Assembly: GCF_004295585.1 (NCBI RefSeq)
Contig: NZ_AP019400.1
Coordinates: forward strand, 1,703,501-1,767,500
Length of the DNA stretch: 64,000 nucleotides
DNA from: Cohnella abietis
Lineage (GTDB): Bacteria > Bacillota > Bacilli > Paenibacillales > Paenibacillaceae
Direction of reading: 5' to 3'
Shown here in pieces: positions 31,434 through 39,580 of the stretch; the first letter of the stretch is position 1; each line of letters opens with the position of its first letter. The translations under genes and the position numbers were made by a program. The notes beneath the pieces are model-generated. The model was not told where the DNA came from and did no database searches. It worked only from the letters and a program-made list of their open reading frames with translations.

Positions 31434-31717
31434 ATCAAACCTCCTGTGGGTGTAATAGGTGACGAATGGAAGTATAGCATGCTGCTTGTCCCGCTATTGG
31501 ATTTTAAGCGTTTCTTAATGTTGGGAATAAGTGGTCTAGCTTGTCCTGGTACAATTAAAAATGATGAAATCAGACGATTTCGAGAGGGAATGAGCGATAA
31601 TCGGATTATTCTTGGCTCCCAATTGACGCTAAGTCATAATATCTTCTATAATTAATAATTATCGGATAATTCTGCATACTTAATGGATTCATCTTTTTTA
31701 TTAAGGAGATGGTGCGG

Positions 31718-32305
31718 ATGTACGAGCTAAAGGATCGGGACAAAATTATTGTCTTCACGGGGCCGGATGGATCAGGTCGAAAGTCAGTTGCTGAGGCAGT
31801 AGGACATACTTTTGGAATGGACAAAGTTATTTCCTTCGTCACGAGAAATCCACGGCCAGGGGAAGTGAATGGACAGGATTATCATTTTATTACTCATGAG
31901 GCGTACAGGGAGATGGAGCGGCAGGGAGAGTTTCTAGAAAGCGTCGAAATATCCGGTCATCTGTACGGAATTCGTAGTGTCGATATTGAGAATAACCTGT
32001 ACCAGAAGGGCTCTGTTTATCTAATCTTGAATTATGAGGGCGCAAGTATACTAAAGAAGATTTATGGTGATAAAGTTATCCGATTATTCCTCTATGCCGA
32101 TCGACGAACGGTAGAGGAGCGAGAGCGTAACGCGGGGTTAACGGAGGATGTAATCACTGCACATCTCAATTACTATGACCTGGAGATGGGGAATCGCACC
32201 ACCTGCGAGCATGCATTTGAAAATTACGACTTGGGGCAAACAACCTACGAGATAACAAATACGTTGGAAGCCTATCTCCAGCGTGATTTGGTGGATAAGG
32301 ACTAA
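31718..32305 (+). CDS. Guanylate kinase-like protein
   Basis: 195-aa protein with the guanylate-kinase fold. The signatures are SFVTRNPRPGEVNGQDYHF (GMP-binding region) and the lid FLESVEISGHLYGI, with RLFLYADRRTVEERE after. The nucleotide loop is atypical: GPDGSGRKS (residues 15-23) carries Arg where the P-loop Lys of GxxGxGK(S/T) belongs, with a Lys one position later. It may be a divergent kinase or a non-catalytic paralogue; the housekeeping gmk would lie elsewhere. The ATG at 31718 has AAGGAG nine bases upstream. Confidence 0.75.
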   Translation: MYELKDRDKIIVFTGPDGSGRKSVAEAVGHTFGMDKVISFVTRNPRPGEVNGQDYHFITHEAYREMERQGEFLESVEISGHLYGIRSVDIENNLYQKGSVYLILNYEGASILKKIYGDKVIRLFLYADRRTVEERERNAGLTEDVITAHLNYYDLEMGNRTTCEHAFENYDLGQTTYEITNTLEAYLQRDLVDKD

Positions 32306-32310
32306 ATAGG

Positions 32311-32354
32311 AAACCGGGAATTCTGACGCTTTGCGTTGGAGCTCCCGGTTTTTT
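32311..32354 (+). terminator. Rho-independent terminator
   Basis: AACCGGGA pairs with TCCCGGTT around a partly structured loop, then TTTTTT. Confidence 0.82.
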
Positions 32355-32373
32355 AATTATTCGAGTGGCGCAG

Positions 32374-33276
32374 TCAGAGAATATTGCACATCTTCCGATA
32401 GTCTCTTGGGGAAACGCCCTGCCATTTTTTGAAAGCATGACTGAAATGGTGCAGGCTCTCGTATCCAATATGTTTACCAATGAGCTCGACTTTCATATCC
32501 GATTCTCTTAAGCACCGTTTGGCTTCCTGATGGCGTAAGTGCTGTAAGTATTGGTTGGGGGTCATGCCATAGCTTTCCTTAAACAGCCGAATAAAATGAT
32601 CCTCGCTTACACTGAGCCGACGTGCCATATCCGCATTAGCCCATGATAAATTCAGCTTGCTGCTTAACTCATCTCTTAGATTGGCTAATGCCTCGTGATA
32701 AATCGAGGGTAGGGATCGTCCCGCTACGGGCTGCTGTCTAATGAGAGCAGAAATGATAAGCAGCATTGTTCCTCTGCAAGCTAATTCAAATCCGGGCTTA
32801 CAGGCATTAAATTCCTCATAGATGTATTCCATCCATTTCACAATTTCACCTGTAATAGATGGATAAAGGCGGGCAAAGAGGTTCTCACCGCTGCTACCCA
32901 AAGGCAAGCTACAGAATAGATCCGCATAAACTCGTTCCTCATCGACAACCATGTTAATATCCGAGGTCATTTCCAATTCGTCGTAAAAATCAAAATGGAT
33001 ACCTAAGAGCCTAGCTCCAGAATCAGGTACGATTTCAATACGATGCTCCGTAGCGGAATGCAGAAATAGAAGATCACCTGGATAATAAATGATTGCTTCT
33101 TGCTCTTCGTCGAAGATAACCTTCATCTCGCCAGAGATTACATACATAATCTCAAAGTCGTACAGACGCCGTGTTATACCATACATCTTAGTCACATGCT
33201 GATATTGTGCCCAATGAATGCTGGGGGAGATTTCACGGTTATTGAGGATGCGAGTTGGAAGATTATTGAATTCCAT
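32374..33276 (-). CDS. AraC family transcriptional regulator (cupin plus HTH)
   Basis: 300-aa regulator: an N-terminal cupin sensing domain (YDFEIMYVISGEMKVIF, YPGDLLFLHSATEHRIEI) and a C-terminal AraC HTH pair (ANADMARRLSVSEDHFIRLF and LIGKHIGYESLHHFSHAFKK). It is divergent from the oxidoreductase gene at 33429 and probably regulates it. The ATG is preceded by GAGGAAAGG. A 10-bp inverted repeat lies 21 bp upstream of the start codon (33298-33329), a candidate autoregulatory operator. Confidence 0.9.
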   Translation of the reverse strand: MEFNNLPTRILNNREISPSIHWAQYQHVTKMYGITRRLYDFEIMYVISGEMKVIFDEEQEAIIYYPGDLLFLHSATEHRIEIVPDSGARLLGIHFDFYDELEMTSDINMVVDEERVYADLFCSLPLGSSGENLFARLYPSITGEIVKWMEYIYEEFNACKPGFELACRGTMLLIISALIRQQPVAGRSLPSIYHEALANLRDELSSKLNLSWANADMARRLSVSEDHFIRLFKESYGMTPNQYLQHLRHQEAKRCLRESDMKVELIGKHIGYESLHHFSHAFKKWQGVSPRDYRKMCNIL

Positions 33277-33297
33277 TTGGTAGTCCTTTCCTCTTGT

Positions 33298-33329
33298 GAT
33301 AGAAAGTCGATATATGACAACTTTCTATC
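33298..33329. promoter_or_regulatory. Inverted repeat in divergent araC/oxidoreductase promoter
   Basis: GATAGAAAGT (33298-33307) and ACTTTCTATC (33320-33329) are exact complements with a 12-bp spacer, so the centres are 22 bp (two helical turns) apart. It is a plausible regulator binding site. Confidence 0.5.
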
Positions 33330-33428
33330 GAATACGAACAAATACTTCTTTATTATCTTATGATAGCATTTCATTAAGATTATCGACAATGAGTAAGTTT
33401 ATATCATATAGAAAAAGGGGAAATGATC

Positions 33429-34562
33429 ATGAAAATCGGTGTTATTGGCTATGGACTAAGGATTAGCAGCATCTTCGGGAATATATCGAAATCAGATCCC
33501 GACTGTCGAATAGTTGCAATTGCGGACCCCAATATAGAAGGAATTAAATCTAAGCTACCTGCTGGAGAGTCTGATGAAATTGTTTTTTTCGAGGATGCAG
33601 ATGAGATGCTTCGAAGCATGAAGCTTGATGGTGTTATTATAGGGACTCGCTGTAATTTGCATACCGAGATGGCACTTAAAGTTCTTAAGTTAAATCTGCC
33701 TTTATATTTGGAGAAGCCAGTGGCGACGACCTATGAGGATCTATATCGATTGAAAACGGGCTTCGAAAACTCCAAATCAGAGGTTGTTGTCTCTTTTCCG
33801 CTAAGGAATACACCGCTTGTTAAGCTGGCTAAGGAAATTATCGATTCAGGCAAAATAGGAACAGTTGAGCATGTGCAGGCTATTAATAATGTGCCTTACG
33901 GTGGCGTATACTACCATTCTTGGTATAGAGACGACAGTATAACTGGCGGGTTATTTTTGCAGAAGGCGACACATGATTTCGATTATATTAATTATTTAGT
34001 TGGACATAAGCCGATTGCAGTATGTGCAATGAAATCGAAACAAATATTTAAGGGCAACAAGCCTGCAGGATTAAAGTGCATTAATTGTGATGAAAAGCAT
34101 TCTTGTGAGGAAAGCACCATTAAGAAAGCTAATTTGGACCGCGGCGATTATTGCAGCTTTGCAGTAGATACTGGAAACGAGGATTCCGGAAGTGCACTCC
34201 TCCGTTACGAGTCAGGCATGCATGTGAATTATTCGCAAAATTTCTTTGCACGACGCGGGGCTGAGAAGCGTGGAGCAAGGCTGCTGGGATACAAAGGAAC
34301 ATTGGAGTTTGATTGGTACACCGGTGAGCTTAAAATATTTATGCATCACGAGCCGAGAGTTGAGACGCATCAGCTTGATATTAATGCCTTTGACGGACAC
34401 GGCGGTGGGGATCATATGCTCGTTAATAATTATTTGCAAATTGTGCGTGGAGCAGAGAAATCTGTAACAACGCTTAACGATGGTCTCCTAAGCGCGTTGT
34501 TATGCTTGAAGGCTAACGAATCGGCAAACACGAATACTTTTCAAAATATAGAATGGAATTAA
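33429..34562 (+). CDS. Gfo/Idh/MocA family oxidoreductase
   Basis: 377-aa NAD(P)-dependent sugar or inositol dehydrogenase-like enzyme. The N-terminal Rossmann fold starts KIGVIGYGLRIS and carries the catalytic-type EKP motif (LYLEKPVA). The C-terminal alpha/beta domain follows, with GGLFLQKATHDFDY. A cysteine cluster around residues 218-245 (KCINCDEKHSCEES ... DYCSF) could bind a metal, which is uncommon for the family. GGGG lies eight bases before the ATG at 33429; an ATG at 33423 has poor spacing. The substrate is unknown. Confidence 0.9.
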   Translation: MKIGVIGYGLRISSIFGNISKSDPDCRIVAIADPNIEGIKSKLPAGESDEIVFFEDADEMLRSMKLDGVIIGTRCNLHTEMALKVLKLNLPLYLEKPVATTYEDLYRLKTGFENSKSEVVVSFPLRNTPLVKLAKEIIDSGKIGTVEHVQAINNVPYGGVYYHSWYRDDSITGGLFLQKATHDFDYINYLVGHKPIAVCAMKSKQIFKGNKPAGLKCINCDEKHSCEESTIKKANLDRGDYCSFAVDTGNEDSGSALLRYESGMHVNYSQNFFARRGAEKRGARLLGYKGTLEFDWYTGELKIFMHHEPRVETHQLDINAFDGHGGGDHMLVNNYLQIVRGAEKSVTTLNDGLLSALLCLKANESANTNTFQNIEWN

Positions 34563-34631
34563 CTGGGCATATTGACGAAATTGGAAACTCATGGTATCTT
34601 ATCTCTACATCAAAAAAAGTTTAGCGGAAGC

Positions 34632-34676
34632 ACCGCAAATTCTGACGTTCTGACGTCGGGGTTTGCGGTTTTTTTA
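34632..34676 (+). terminator. Rho-independent terminator
   Basis: ACCGCAAA (34632-34639) pairs with TTTGCGGT (34662-34669), followed by a T-run. It separates the oxidoreductase from the pilus genes. Confidence 0.85.
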
Positions 34677-34705
34677 TATTTTTTGAGCTGGAGAGGGGGA
34701 TGGCC

Positions 34706-35842
34706 ATGAGAGTTGTGCTTGCTGCAATGCAACGTGAATATACCGCCAAGCTGGCCGATTATTTGCGGGAGGAAGAACCGAATTGGGATATTGCTGCTTT
34801 CACGCATGAGAGTGCATTACGAAGGGAGCTTCAGGGTAGCGGTGTTATTGATCTACTCATAGGACAGATCGATATGCTGCTTGAGGTGGCCTCATTAAGT
34901 GACAGGGTTGGGAAAATCGTAGCGTTGGTTGAAGAGAGGGATAAAAATCGCGGTGGCAAGTGGCAGGAAGTGGTTCAATATCAGCCATTGCCAGCGATTT
35001 TATCAGGCATCAGGGGAGGATTGTCTGGGGGGAACGTCTTGCCAGATTCCAGCTGTCAGGTTGTCACTTTATTTTCGGCCTCTGGAGGTGTAGGTAAGAC
35101 TACAGTTGCCTTAAATTTAATTCGCCAAGCAGGGGAACGTGGAGTGCGTACCTTTTACTTGAACTTGGAAGCATTAAATGCAACCTCACTTCTATTTGGT
35201 AAAGGTGAGCCAGATAGCTTGTCACGATTACTCTATTCGTTGCAGGCATATCCAGAGAAGTGGGGGGAGATGCTTAAGGAGCTTTGCCGCCATCAGCCAC
35301 AATTACGTACCGATTATCTCGACGCTACTGACCATCCCGGAGAACGACTAGCTTTGACCTCTGAGTTAATGATGACATTCATAGAAGGACTTAAGGCTAC
35401 AGGAAAATATGATCTGATTGTCATTGATCCAGACTCTGGAGCGGGAGATTGGCATTGCAGCTTAGTTCAAATGAGCGATCGTGTCATTTGGCTGACGGCG
35501 GATGATGCTCAGTTAATGCTAAAGACAGAGAAGCTGCTTAACCATTGGCACAATAAGCTTGGAGAGAATATGAGCAAAATAATTTTTGCCCTTAATAAAG
35601 GAAACGGCAGCATGGTTAACCGTTGGAACCTACCTGGGGGTAAGCCTTCAGCGACCTTGCCGTACATTCCCCAATGGAAGACGGTTGATCAACCCGGAAG
35701 ATTATTAGGCTCTCCGGCCTACTGCGGAGCGGTGGAACAGCTGCTTGCACTACTAAGAATTGAGAGCAGCACTGTTAATACCAAACGGAGAAGGGAGGAA
35801 GGACATGGAATTCAGCGGTCTCACATTAGGGGAGCTTGCTGA
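34706..35842 (+). CDS. CpaE/TadZ-like ParA-family ATPase of pilus locus
   Basis: 378-aa protein: an N-terminal receiver-like domain without obvious phosphorylation residues (about 1-100), then a MinD/ParA-type ATPase with P-loop SGGVGKTTVALN (the signature Lys before GG is replaced by Ser) and an IVIDPDSGAG Walker B region. TadZ/CpaE proteins position the tad/flp (type IVc) pilus machine at the inner membrane. The gene overlaps cpaF by 38 bp, as in tad operons. The ATG at 34706 is preferred because GAGAGGGGG is six bases upstream; ATG 34700 is too close. Confidence 0.82.
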   Translation: MRVVLAAMQREYTAKLADYLREEEPNWDIAAFTHESALRRELQGSGVIDLLIGQIDMLLEVASLSDRVGKIVALVEERDKNRGGKWQEVVQYQPLPAILSGIRGGLSGGNVLPDSSCQVVTLFSASGGVGKTTVALNLIRQAGERGVRTFYLNLEALNATSLLFGKGEPDSLSRLLYSLQAYPEKWGEMLKELCRHQPQLRTDYLDATDHPGERLALTSELMMTFIEGLKATGKYDLIVIDPDSGAGDWHCSLVQMSDRVIWLTADDAQLMLKTEKLLNHWHNKLGENMSKIIFALNKGNGSMVNRWNLPGGKPSATLPYIPQWKTVDQPGRLLGSPAYCGAVEQLLALLRIESSTVNTKRRREEGHGIQRSHIRGAC

Positions 35843-36725
35843 GTTAAGGGAGGCCGTAAGATCGCGGCTGTCATGGGACAGCTCTGTAACAGATGATGAG
35901 CTGCGCCAATTAATTGAGAGTGAGCTTTTCCGCAGGGAGCGGACACGCCGGATGACGGCAGGGGAACGGAATTCAGCTGTCACGAGGCTATTTCATTCCT
36001 TTCGTGGTCTAGATGCTTTGCAGCCTTTACTCGAGGATACCGAAATTACGGAAATAATGATTAATTCATACGATGAAATTTATATTGAAAGAAGAGGGGA
36101 GCTACAGCCGGTTAATCTCGGCTTCGAGAGCTCAGAGAGATTGGAGGATCTCATCCAGAGCATGGTGGGAAGGGTGAATCGAATTGTGAATGAATCCTCT
36201 CCTATCGTGGATGCTCGGCTACCGGATGGCTCAAGAGTGAATGTTGTTCTACCTCCAATTGCCTTGAAGGGACCGACTGTCACTATTCGTCGTTTTCCCA
36301 AGAACCCTCTAGGCATGAAGGATTTATTAGAGATGGAAGCCATATCCCAAGAAGCTGCCGATTTTCTTCAACAGCTAGTTGCAGCCAAATATAATTTGTT
36401 CATTAGCGGAGGGACAGGCTCTGGCAAGACTACTTTCCTTAATGCGCTATCTCAATGGATTCCCTCACATGAGAGGGTAATTACCATTGAAGATGCTGCC
36501 GAGCTGCAAATCCGAGGAGTGTCTAATCTCGTCTCGCTTGAGACGCGTAACGCGAATAGCGAGGGTAAGGGGCAGATCGGTATACGCGATTTAATTCGTA
36601 CATCATTAAGGATGCGCCCTAATCGAATCATTGTCGGAGAGGTTAGAGGTGCTGAGGCATTAGATATGCTTCAAGCGATGAACTCTGGACATGAAGGTAG
36701 AGTATCGTGTATAAAAAGCATGTGA
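35805..36725 (+). pseudogene. cpaF: CpaF/TadA pilus ATPase, truncated by prophage
   Basis: Secretion ATPase of the tad/flp pilus. Visible: an N-terminal all-helical/CpaF domain, P-loop GGTGSGKTTFLN, ITIEDAAEL, the arginine block RTSLRMRPNRIIVGEVRG (Walker B/His box region) and the start of the next motif, QAMNSGHEG. After GHEG (normally followed by Ser-x-x-T-x-HANS) the frame changes to RVSCIKSM and stops, only 2 bp from the stop of the convergent phage integrase gene. The encoded 306 aa lack about 100-130 C-terminal residues. The break coincides with the prophage left end; precise excision should restore the gene. RBS GGGAGGAAGG. Confidence 0.9.
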
Positions 36726-36740
36726 TTTCATCTGAAAGAA
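36690..36740. other. Probable prophage attachment site (attL)
   Basis: Host cpaF homology ends at about 36703-36710 (after the codons for GHEG) and phage sequence with the convergent integrase gene begins immediately. Serine integrases usually sit next to their attachment site. The 2-bp core cannot be fixed without the right end, which is outside the window. Confidence 0.7.
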
Positions 36741-38203
36741 ACCTTAACAGTTGCCGGAAAATAGGCATTCTTTACACCCTTTACATTCTCCTCTTCAGTA
36801 ATAAGGACTATTCTATCAAACATCACTCCAATGACTTGTTGCTTTTCTATGTCATTCATATCATCCCATAAATCAATTAGTTGGAATAATTGATCTGGAG
36901 TTTGGACACTTACTCCTGTAACGAGTTCCAATTTATTATTAATTCCTTGCTCTGCAATATGTTCTTCATCCATCCGCAACCGCAGATCGTTTTCATCAAT
37001 TAAATCTTCCGCAAATGCATATTGCCACTTCTTGATTCGTGATTTTACTTTTTCAAGTTCTCGCTTTAATTTTGCTACCTCCTTCTTTTTTTCAGATTCA
37101 CGTTCATCAATTTCGGTTTGATATTCTTTAACTTGATCCATCTCCACACGGATATTTTTAATATGTTCCTTAATTAAGTGTTCGACATGCTTCTGCCGGA
37201 ACATTGGTTGATTACAACTCTTATTCTCCTTACGTTTAGCGCACCAATAAAATGTGCCCAACAATTCTTTACCATCCACACGACTCCGTTTGGTTGTTGA
37301 TCTACCATACATTGAAGCACCACATCTACCACACCGCAGCACGCCATTAAACCAATAAATAGCTTTACGAGAGTTTCCTCCATTAGACCGCCTACGCATA
37401 CGAAGAATATGTTCCTTAAACTCTTCTACAGTCCAGATGGCTTCATGAGATCCAATTACCTCAATAACATCAACCCGTTCCTCGCGCTTTCGCTGTGGAT
37501 ATTTACCGTTGGCCATCTTAGATCCAAATCTTATGATTCCGGCATAGAAGGGGTTCTCTAGAGTTAACGCTACATTTGTGGCGGTCCACTCCCCGTTCCT
37601 ACGGACAATACCTTCATTAAACATTTGTGCTGCTATGGCTTGATAGCTCATTCCGGACATGTATAAGCTACGTACCATCTTAATATAGTTAGCTTCCTCC
37701 CCAATCAATAGACCAGTTGAGGTATACCCGAAAGGGTACTTCCCGCCAGGTCGCTTCCCTTCTTTTACTTTTTGCTCCATACCAAGGCGGACACGTTCAG
37801 CAATTAGCTCTCTTTCAAATTGAGCAAATACCCCGAGGATACCTATCATTGCACGACCCATAGCAGTGGTTGTGTCGAATTTCTCTTGCCGGGAGATAAA
37901 CCCTACTCCATTAGATTGAAGGTCTTCTAATAACTCGTAGAGATCTTTAACTGATCGAGTAAAACGATCAAGTTTATATACCACAACTGCATCGATTTCT
38001 TTATTTTGAGCTAGAGTTAAAACCTCTTGTAAGCGCGGCCGCTTGGTGTTTTTTGCGGAGTATCCATCATCAATACATATTTTCACAATTTCATAACCAT
38101 TAACTCGACAATAATCTATTAACTGATTTTTTTGAGCTCGGATAGAGTATCCTTCATTAGCTTGTTCTTCTGTACTAACCCGAATATATAAAACTACTCT
38201 CAT
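36728..38203 (-). CDS. int: Large serine recombinase (phage integrase)
   Basis: 491-aa large serine integrase. An N-terminal resolvase domain with nucleophile Ser10 (VLYIRVSTEEQ), YKLDRFTRS and the E-helix AQFERELIAERV is followed by the recombinase domain (about 160-270). A zinc ribbon (CGRCGASM ... CAKRKENKSC) precedes a long Lys/Glu coiled coil (about 350-430), the part that controls directionality in this family. It catalyses attP x attB integration; excision normally needs a separate recombination directionality factor, not recognised here. AAGGAG is the RBS. It lies at the very edge of the prophage, pointing at attL. Confidence 0.95.
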   Translation of the reverse strand: MRVVLYIRVSTEEQANEGYSIRAQKNQLIDYCRVNGYEIVKICIDDGYSAKNTKRPRLQEVLTLAQNKEIDAVVVYKLDRFTRSVKDLYELLEDLQSNGVGFISRQEKFDTTTAMGRAMIGILGVFAQFERELIAERVRLGMEQKVKEGKRPGGKYPFGYTSTGLLIGEEANYIKMVRSLYMSGMSYQAIAAQMFNEGIVRRNGEWTATNVALTLENPFYAGIIRFGSKMANGKYPQRKREERVDVIEVIGSHEAIWTVEEFKEHILRMRRRSNGGNSRKAIYWFNGVLRCGRCGASMYGRSTTKRSRVDGKELLGTFYWCAKRKENKSCNQPMFRQKHVEHLIKEHIKNIRVEMDQVKEYQTEIDERESEKKKEVAKLKRELEKVKSRIKKWQYAFAEDLIDENDLRLRMDEEHIAEQGINNKLELVTGVSVQTPDQLFQLIDLWDDMNDIEKQQVIGVMFDRIVLITEEENVKGVKNAYFPATVKVSFR

Positions 38204-38215
38204 ATAAACAACTCC

Positions 38216-38734
38216 TTATGCATAGACACGCCATTGTGGTATGTATTTTCTTAAATATAGATATTCTTGTCCCATTCGACTAATAATGTGATCGACACGC
38301 CGTTCAGCCAACTCATATGGCACCTTAAATGTTTCTGCAATTATTCGAGCATATTCTTCCCAGAGAGGTACAGGCTCAGGCAGAAGATAGTAGGGCATTG
38401 CAGATATCAGCTGAAAGTGACCTGCTTGAATCTCTTGTAATTCTCTAAATAAATGTGGGAGCTCATCCTGATTACCTGCGTGCTTGGCTGGGTGACAGAG
38501 CTCATGGAAAAATGTTGCGCGGATATCTTGCTCGCGAGAACCCTTTGTAAGCATGATGACAGCACCTTCATCGTCCCACTGAGTGAATGGTCGTCCATCA
38601 TAGAATTGAATATCAACCCCCCAAATAGTAGAGATCAGGTCTAAATCCATTTCCCCCGGATAATTAATTCCAAAAGCCTGATAAAGGTCACAAATAAAAT
38701 TTTCCGTGTCAGGTGGTTTGTACCAATGCAGCAT
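38216..38734 (-). CDS. immA: ImmA/IrrE family metallopeptidase
   Basis: 172-aa zinc peptidase with HELCH (residues 77-81; HExxH). In ICEBs1 and related phages ImmA cleaves the XRE-type repressor to trigger induction, and here it sits 97 bp from a divergently placed repressor-Cro switch, in the same direction as the repressor gene. The ATG at 38734 is chosen because AAGGAGG is seven bases upstream; the open frame extends further back. A 20-bp perfect palindrome with a GAAC-N4-GTTC SOS-box core lies 22-41 nt before the start, and a terminator separates the gene from the repressor, suggesting its own DNA-damage-responsive promoter. Confidence 0.88.
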   Translation of the reverse strand: MLHWYKPPDTENFICDLYQAFGINYPGEMDLDLISTIWGVDIQFYDGRPFTQWDDEGAVIMLTKGSREQDIRATFFHELCHPAKHAGNQDELPHLFRELQEIQAGHFQLISAMPYYLLPEPVPLWEEYARIIAETFKVPYELAERRVDHIISRMGQEYLYLRKYIPQWRVYA

Positions 38735-38755
38735 ATAATTCCTCCTTAACTCCAT

Positions 38756-38775
38756 AACAGAACATATGTTCTGTT
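38756..38775. promoter_or_regulatory. Palindromic SOS-box-like site before immA
   Basis: A 20-bp perfect palindrome with core CAGAACATATGTTCTG (38758-38773). It contains GAACATATGTTC, which fits the Gram-positive LexA operator GAAC-N4-GTTC. It lies in the 5' region of immA. Confidence 0.65.
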
Positions 38776-38782
38776 TTATTTG

Positions 38783-38806
38783 AAAAAGAAAAGCCCGCAT
38801 GGGCCT
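38783..38806 (-). terminator. Terminator after phage repressor gene
   Basis: On the minus strand AGGCCC-atgc-GGGCTT forms a short GC stem followed by TTTCTTTTT. Confidence 0.55.
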
Positions 38807-38830
38807 GTGATAATCAAAAATTTCAGCATC

Positions 38831-39187
38831 CTATTGTTTGTTCCTTGTATTCATGTTTGCTTCCATCTCTTTCTTACGCCTCCGCCAGTCCTCTACGGCA
38901 GCGTCAGCGAGCTTACGTTCATCATCTGTCCAGTCCGCACCCCCTCCGTAGTATGCGCGTCCGCTAGATTTAGATAGTGCTTGGTGGTTTTCTTCCGTTC
39001 GACCAACCATGTAGTCGAGTGAGACATCAAAAAAATCGGCTAACTTCGTGAGTGTTTCAGTATCTACATCTCGCTTGCCTGATTCGTAATAACCATATGC
39101 TTGACGGGTGATTCCCAAAAAATCAGCCATGTCCTGATGTGTTTTCTTTTTTTCTTTTCGTAATTGCTTAATTCTTTCACCTAACAT
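38831..39187 (-). CDS. Phage repressor, XRE/cI-like
   Basis: 118-aa protein with an N-terminal XRE helix-turn-helix (IKQLRKEKKKTHQDMADFLG, then ITRQAYGYYESGKRDVDTET) and a short charged C-terminal part. It is expected to maintain lysogeny by binding the four 15-bp operators in the adjacent divergent promoter region. It lacks a LexA-type autoprotease domain, consistent with inactivation by the neighbouring ImmA. The ATG at 39187 with TGGGGTGG upstream is preferred over the GTG at 39196. Confidence 0.88.
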   Translation of the reverse strand: MLGERIKQLRKEKKKTHQDMADFLGITRQAYGYYESGKRDVDTETLTKLADFFDVSLDYMVGRTEENHQALSKSSGRAYYGGGADWTDDERKLADAAVEDWRRRKKEMEANMNTRNKQ

Positions 39188-39208
39188 GATAACCACCCCA
39201 TACAGACA

Positions 39209-39214
39209 TTATAT
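39209..39214 (-). promoter_or_regulatory. Repressor-side promoter -10
   Basis: TATAAT on the minus strand, 21 nt before the repressor ATG; operator 1 lies immediately upstream of it. No good -35 hexamer was found at 17 bp, so the promoter may be weak or activated. Confidence 0.45.
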
Positions 39215-39215
39215 A

Positions 39216-39321
39216 GCAACTTTTTGTTGCCTAAAAGTAAAGAAACAAAAAGTTGCTATTTAGTGGTTGACAGAAACATTATGTTGCGTATAATGATGAA
39301 TATAAGGAAACAAAACGTTAC
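39216..39321. promoter_or_regulatory. Phage switch: four 15-bp operators
   Basis: Four sites fit G(C/A)AAC-N5-GTT(G/A)C: GCAACTTTTTGTTGC (39216-39230, perfect dyad), GAAACAAAAAGTTGC (39242-39256), GAAACATTATGTTGC (39273-39287) and GAAACAAAACGTTAC (39307-39321). They fill the divergent region between repressor and Cro-like genes. Site 3 lies exactly inside the spacer of the rightward promoter and site 1 next to the leftward -10. Confidence 0.8.
39267..39294 (+). promoter_or_regulatory. Phage rightward early promoter
   Basis: Consensus -35 TTGACA (39267-39272), 16-bp spacer, consensus -10 TATAAT (39289-39294). The spacer contains operator 3, so repressor binding would block RNA polymerase. Confidence 0.82.
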
Positions 39322-39337
39322 CATGTGAGGTGAGAAA

Positions 39338-39556
39338 ATGGAGCGTGAATGGTTGGAGCGCTTAAGGAAAGAGAAAAAAATGACTCATGAGCAAGTTGCC
39401 AATCGAGCAAAAATAACACGTCAATATTATGGCATGATCGCAAGCGGCGAACGTGATCCGCGCGTGGAAGTTGCAAAAAAGATTGGAAATACATTGGATT
39501 TCAACTGGACCCTTTTTTTTGACAAGGAAGGCAACAAAACGATTCCTTACAATTAA
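39338..39556 (+). CDS. Cro-like XRE regulator
   Basis: 72-aa single-domain helix-turn-helix protein (LRKEKKMTHEQVANRAKITR, YYGMIASGERDPRVEVAKKI). First gene of the rightward early operon, with RBS GAGGTGAG and position directly after operator 4. It resembles the HTH part of the repressor (shared THQDM/THEQV and ITRQxYG), as expected for a Cro/repressor pair. Confidence 0.88.
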   Translation: MEREWLERLRKEKKMTHEQVANRAKITRQYYGMIASGERDPRVEVAKKIGNTLDFNWTLFFDKEGNKTIPYN

Positions 39557-39580
39557 ATGACAGAATAAGGAGGTTGCCCT

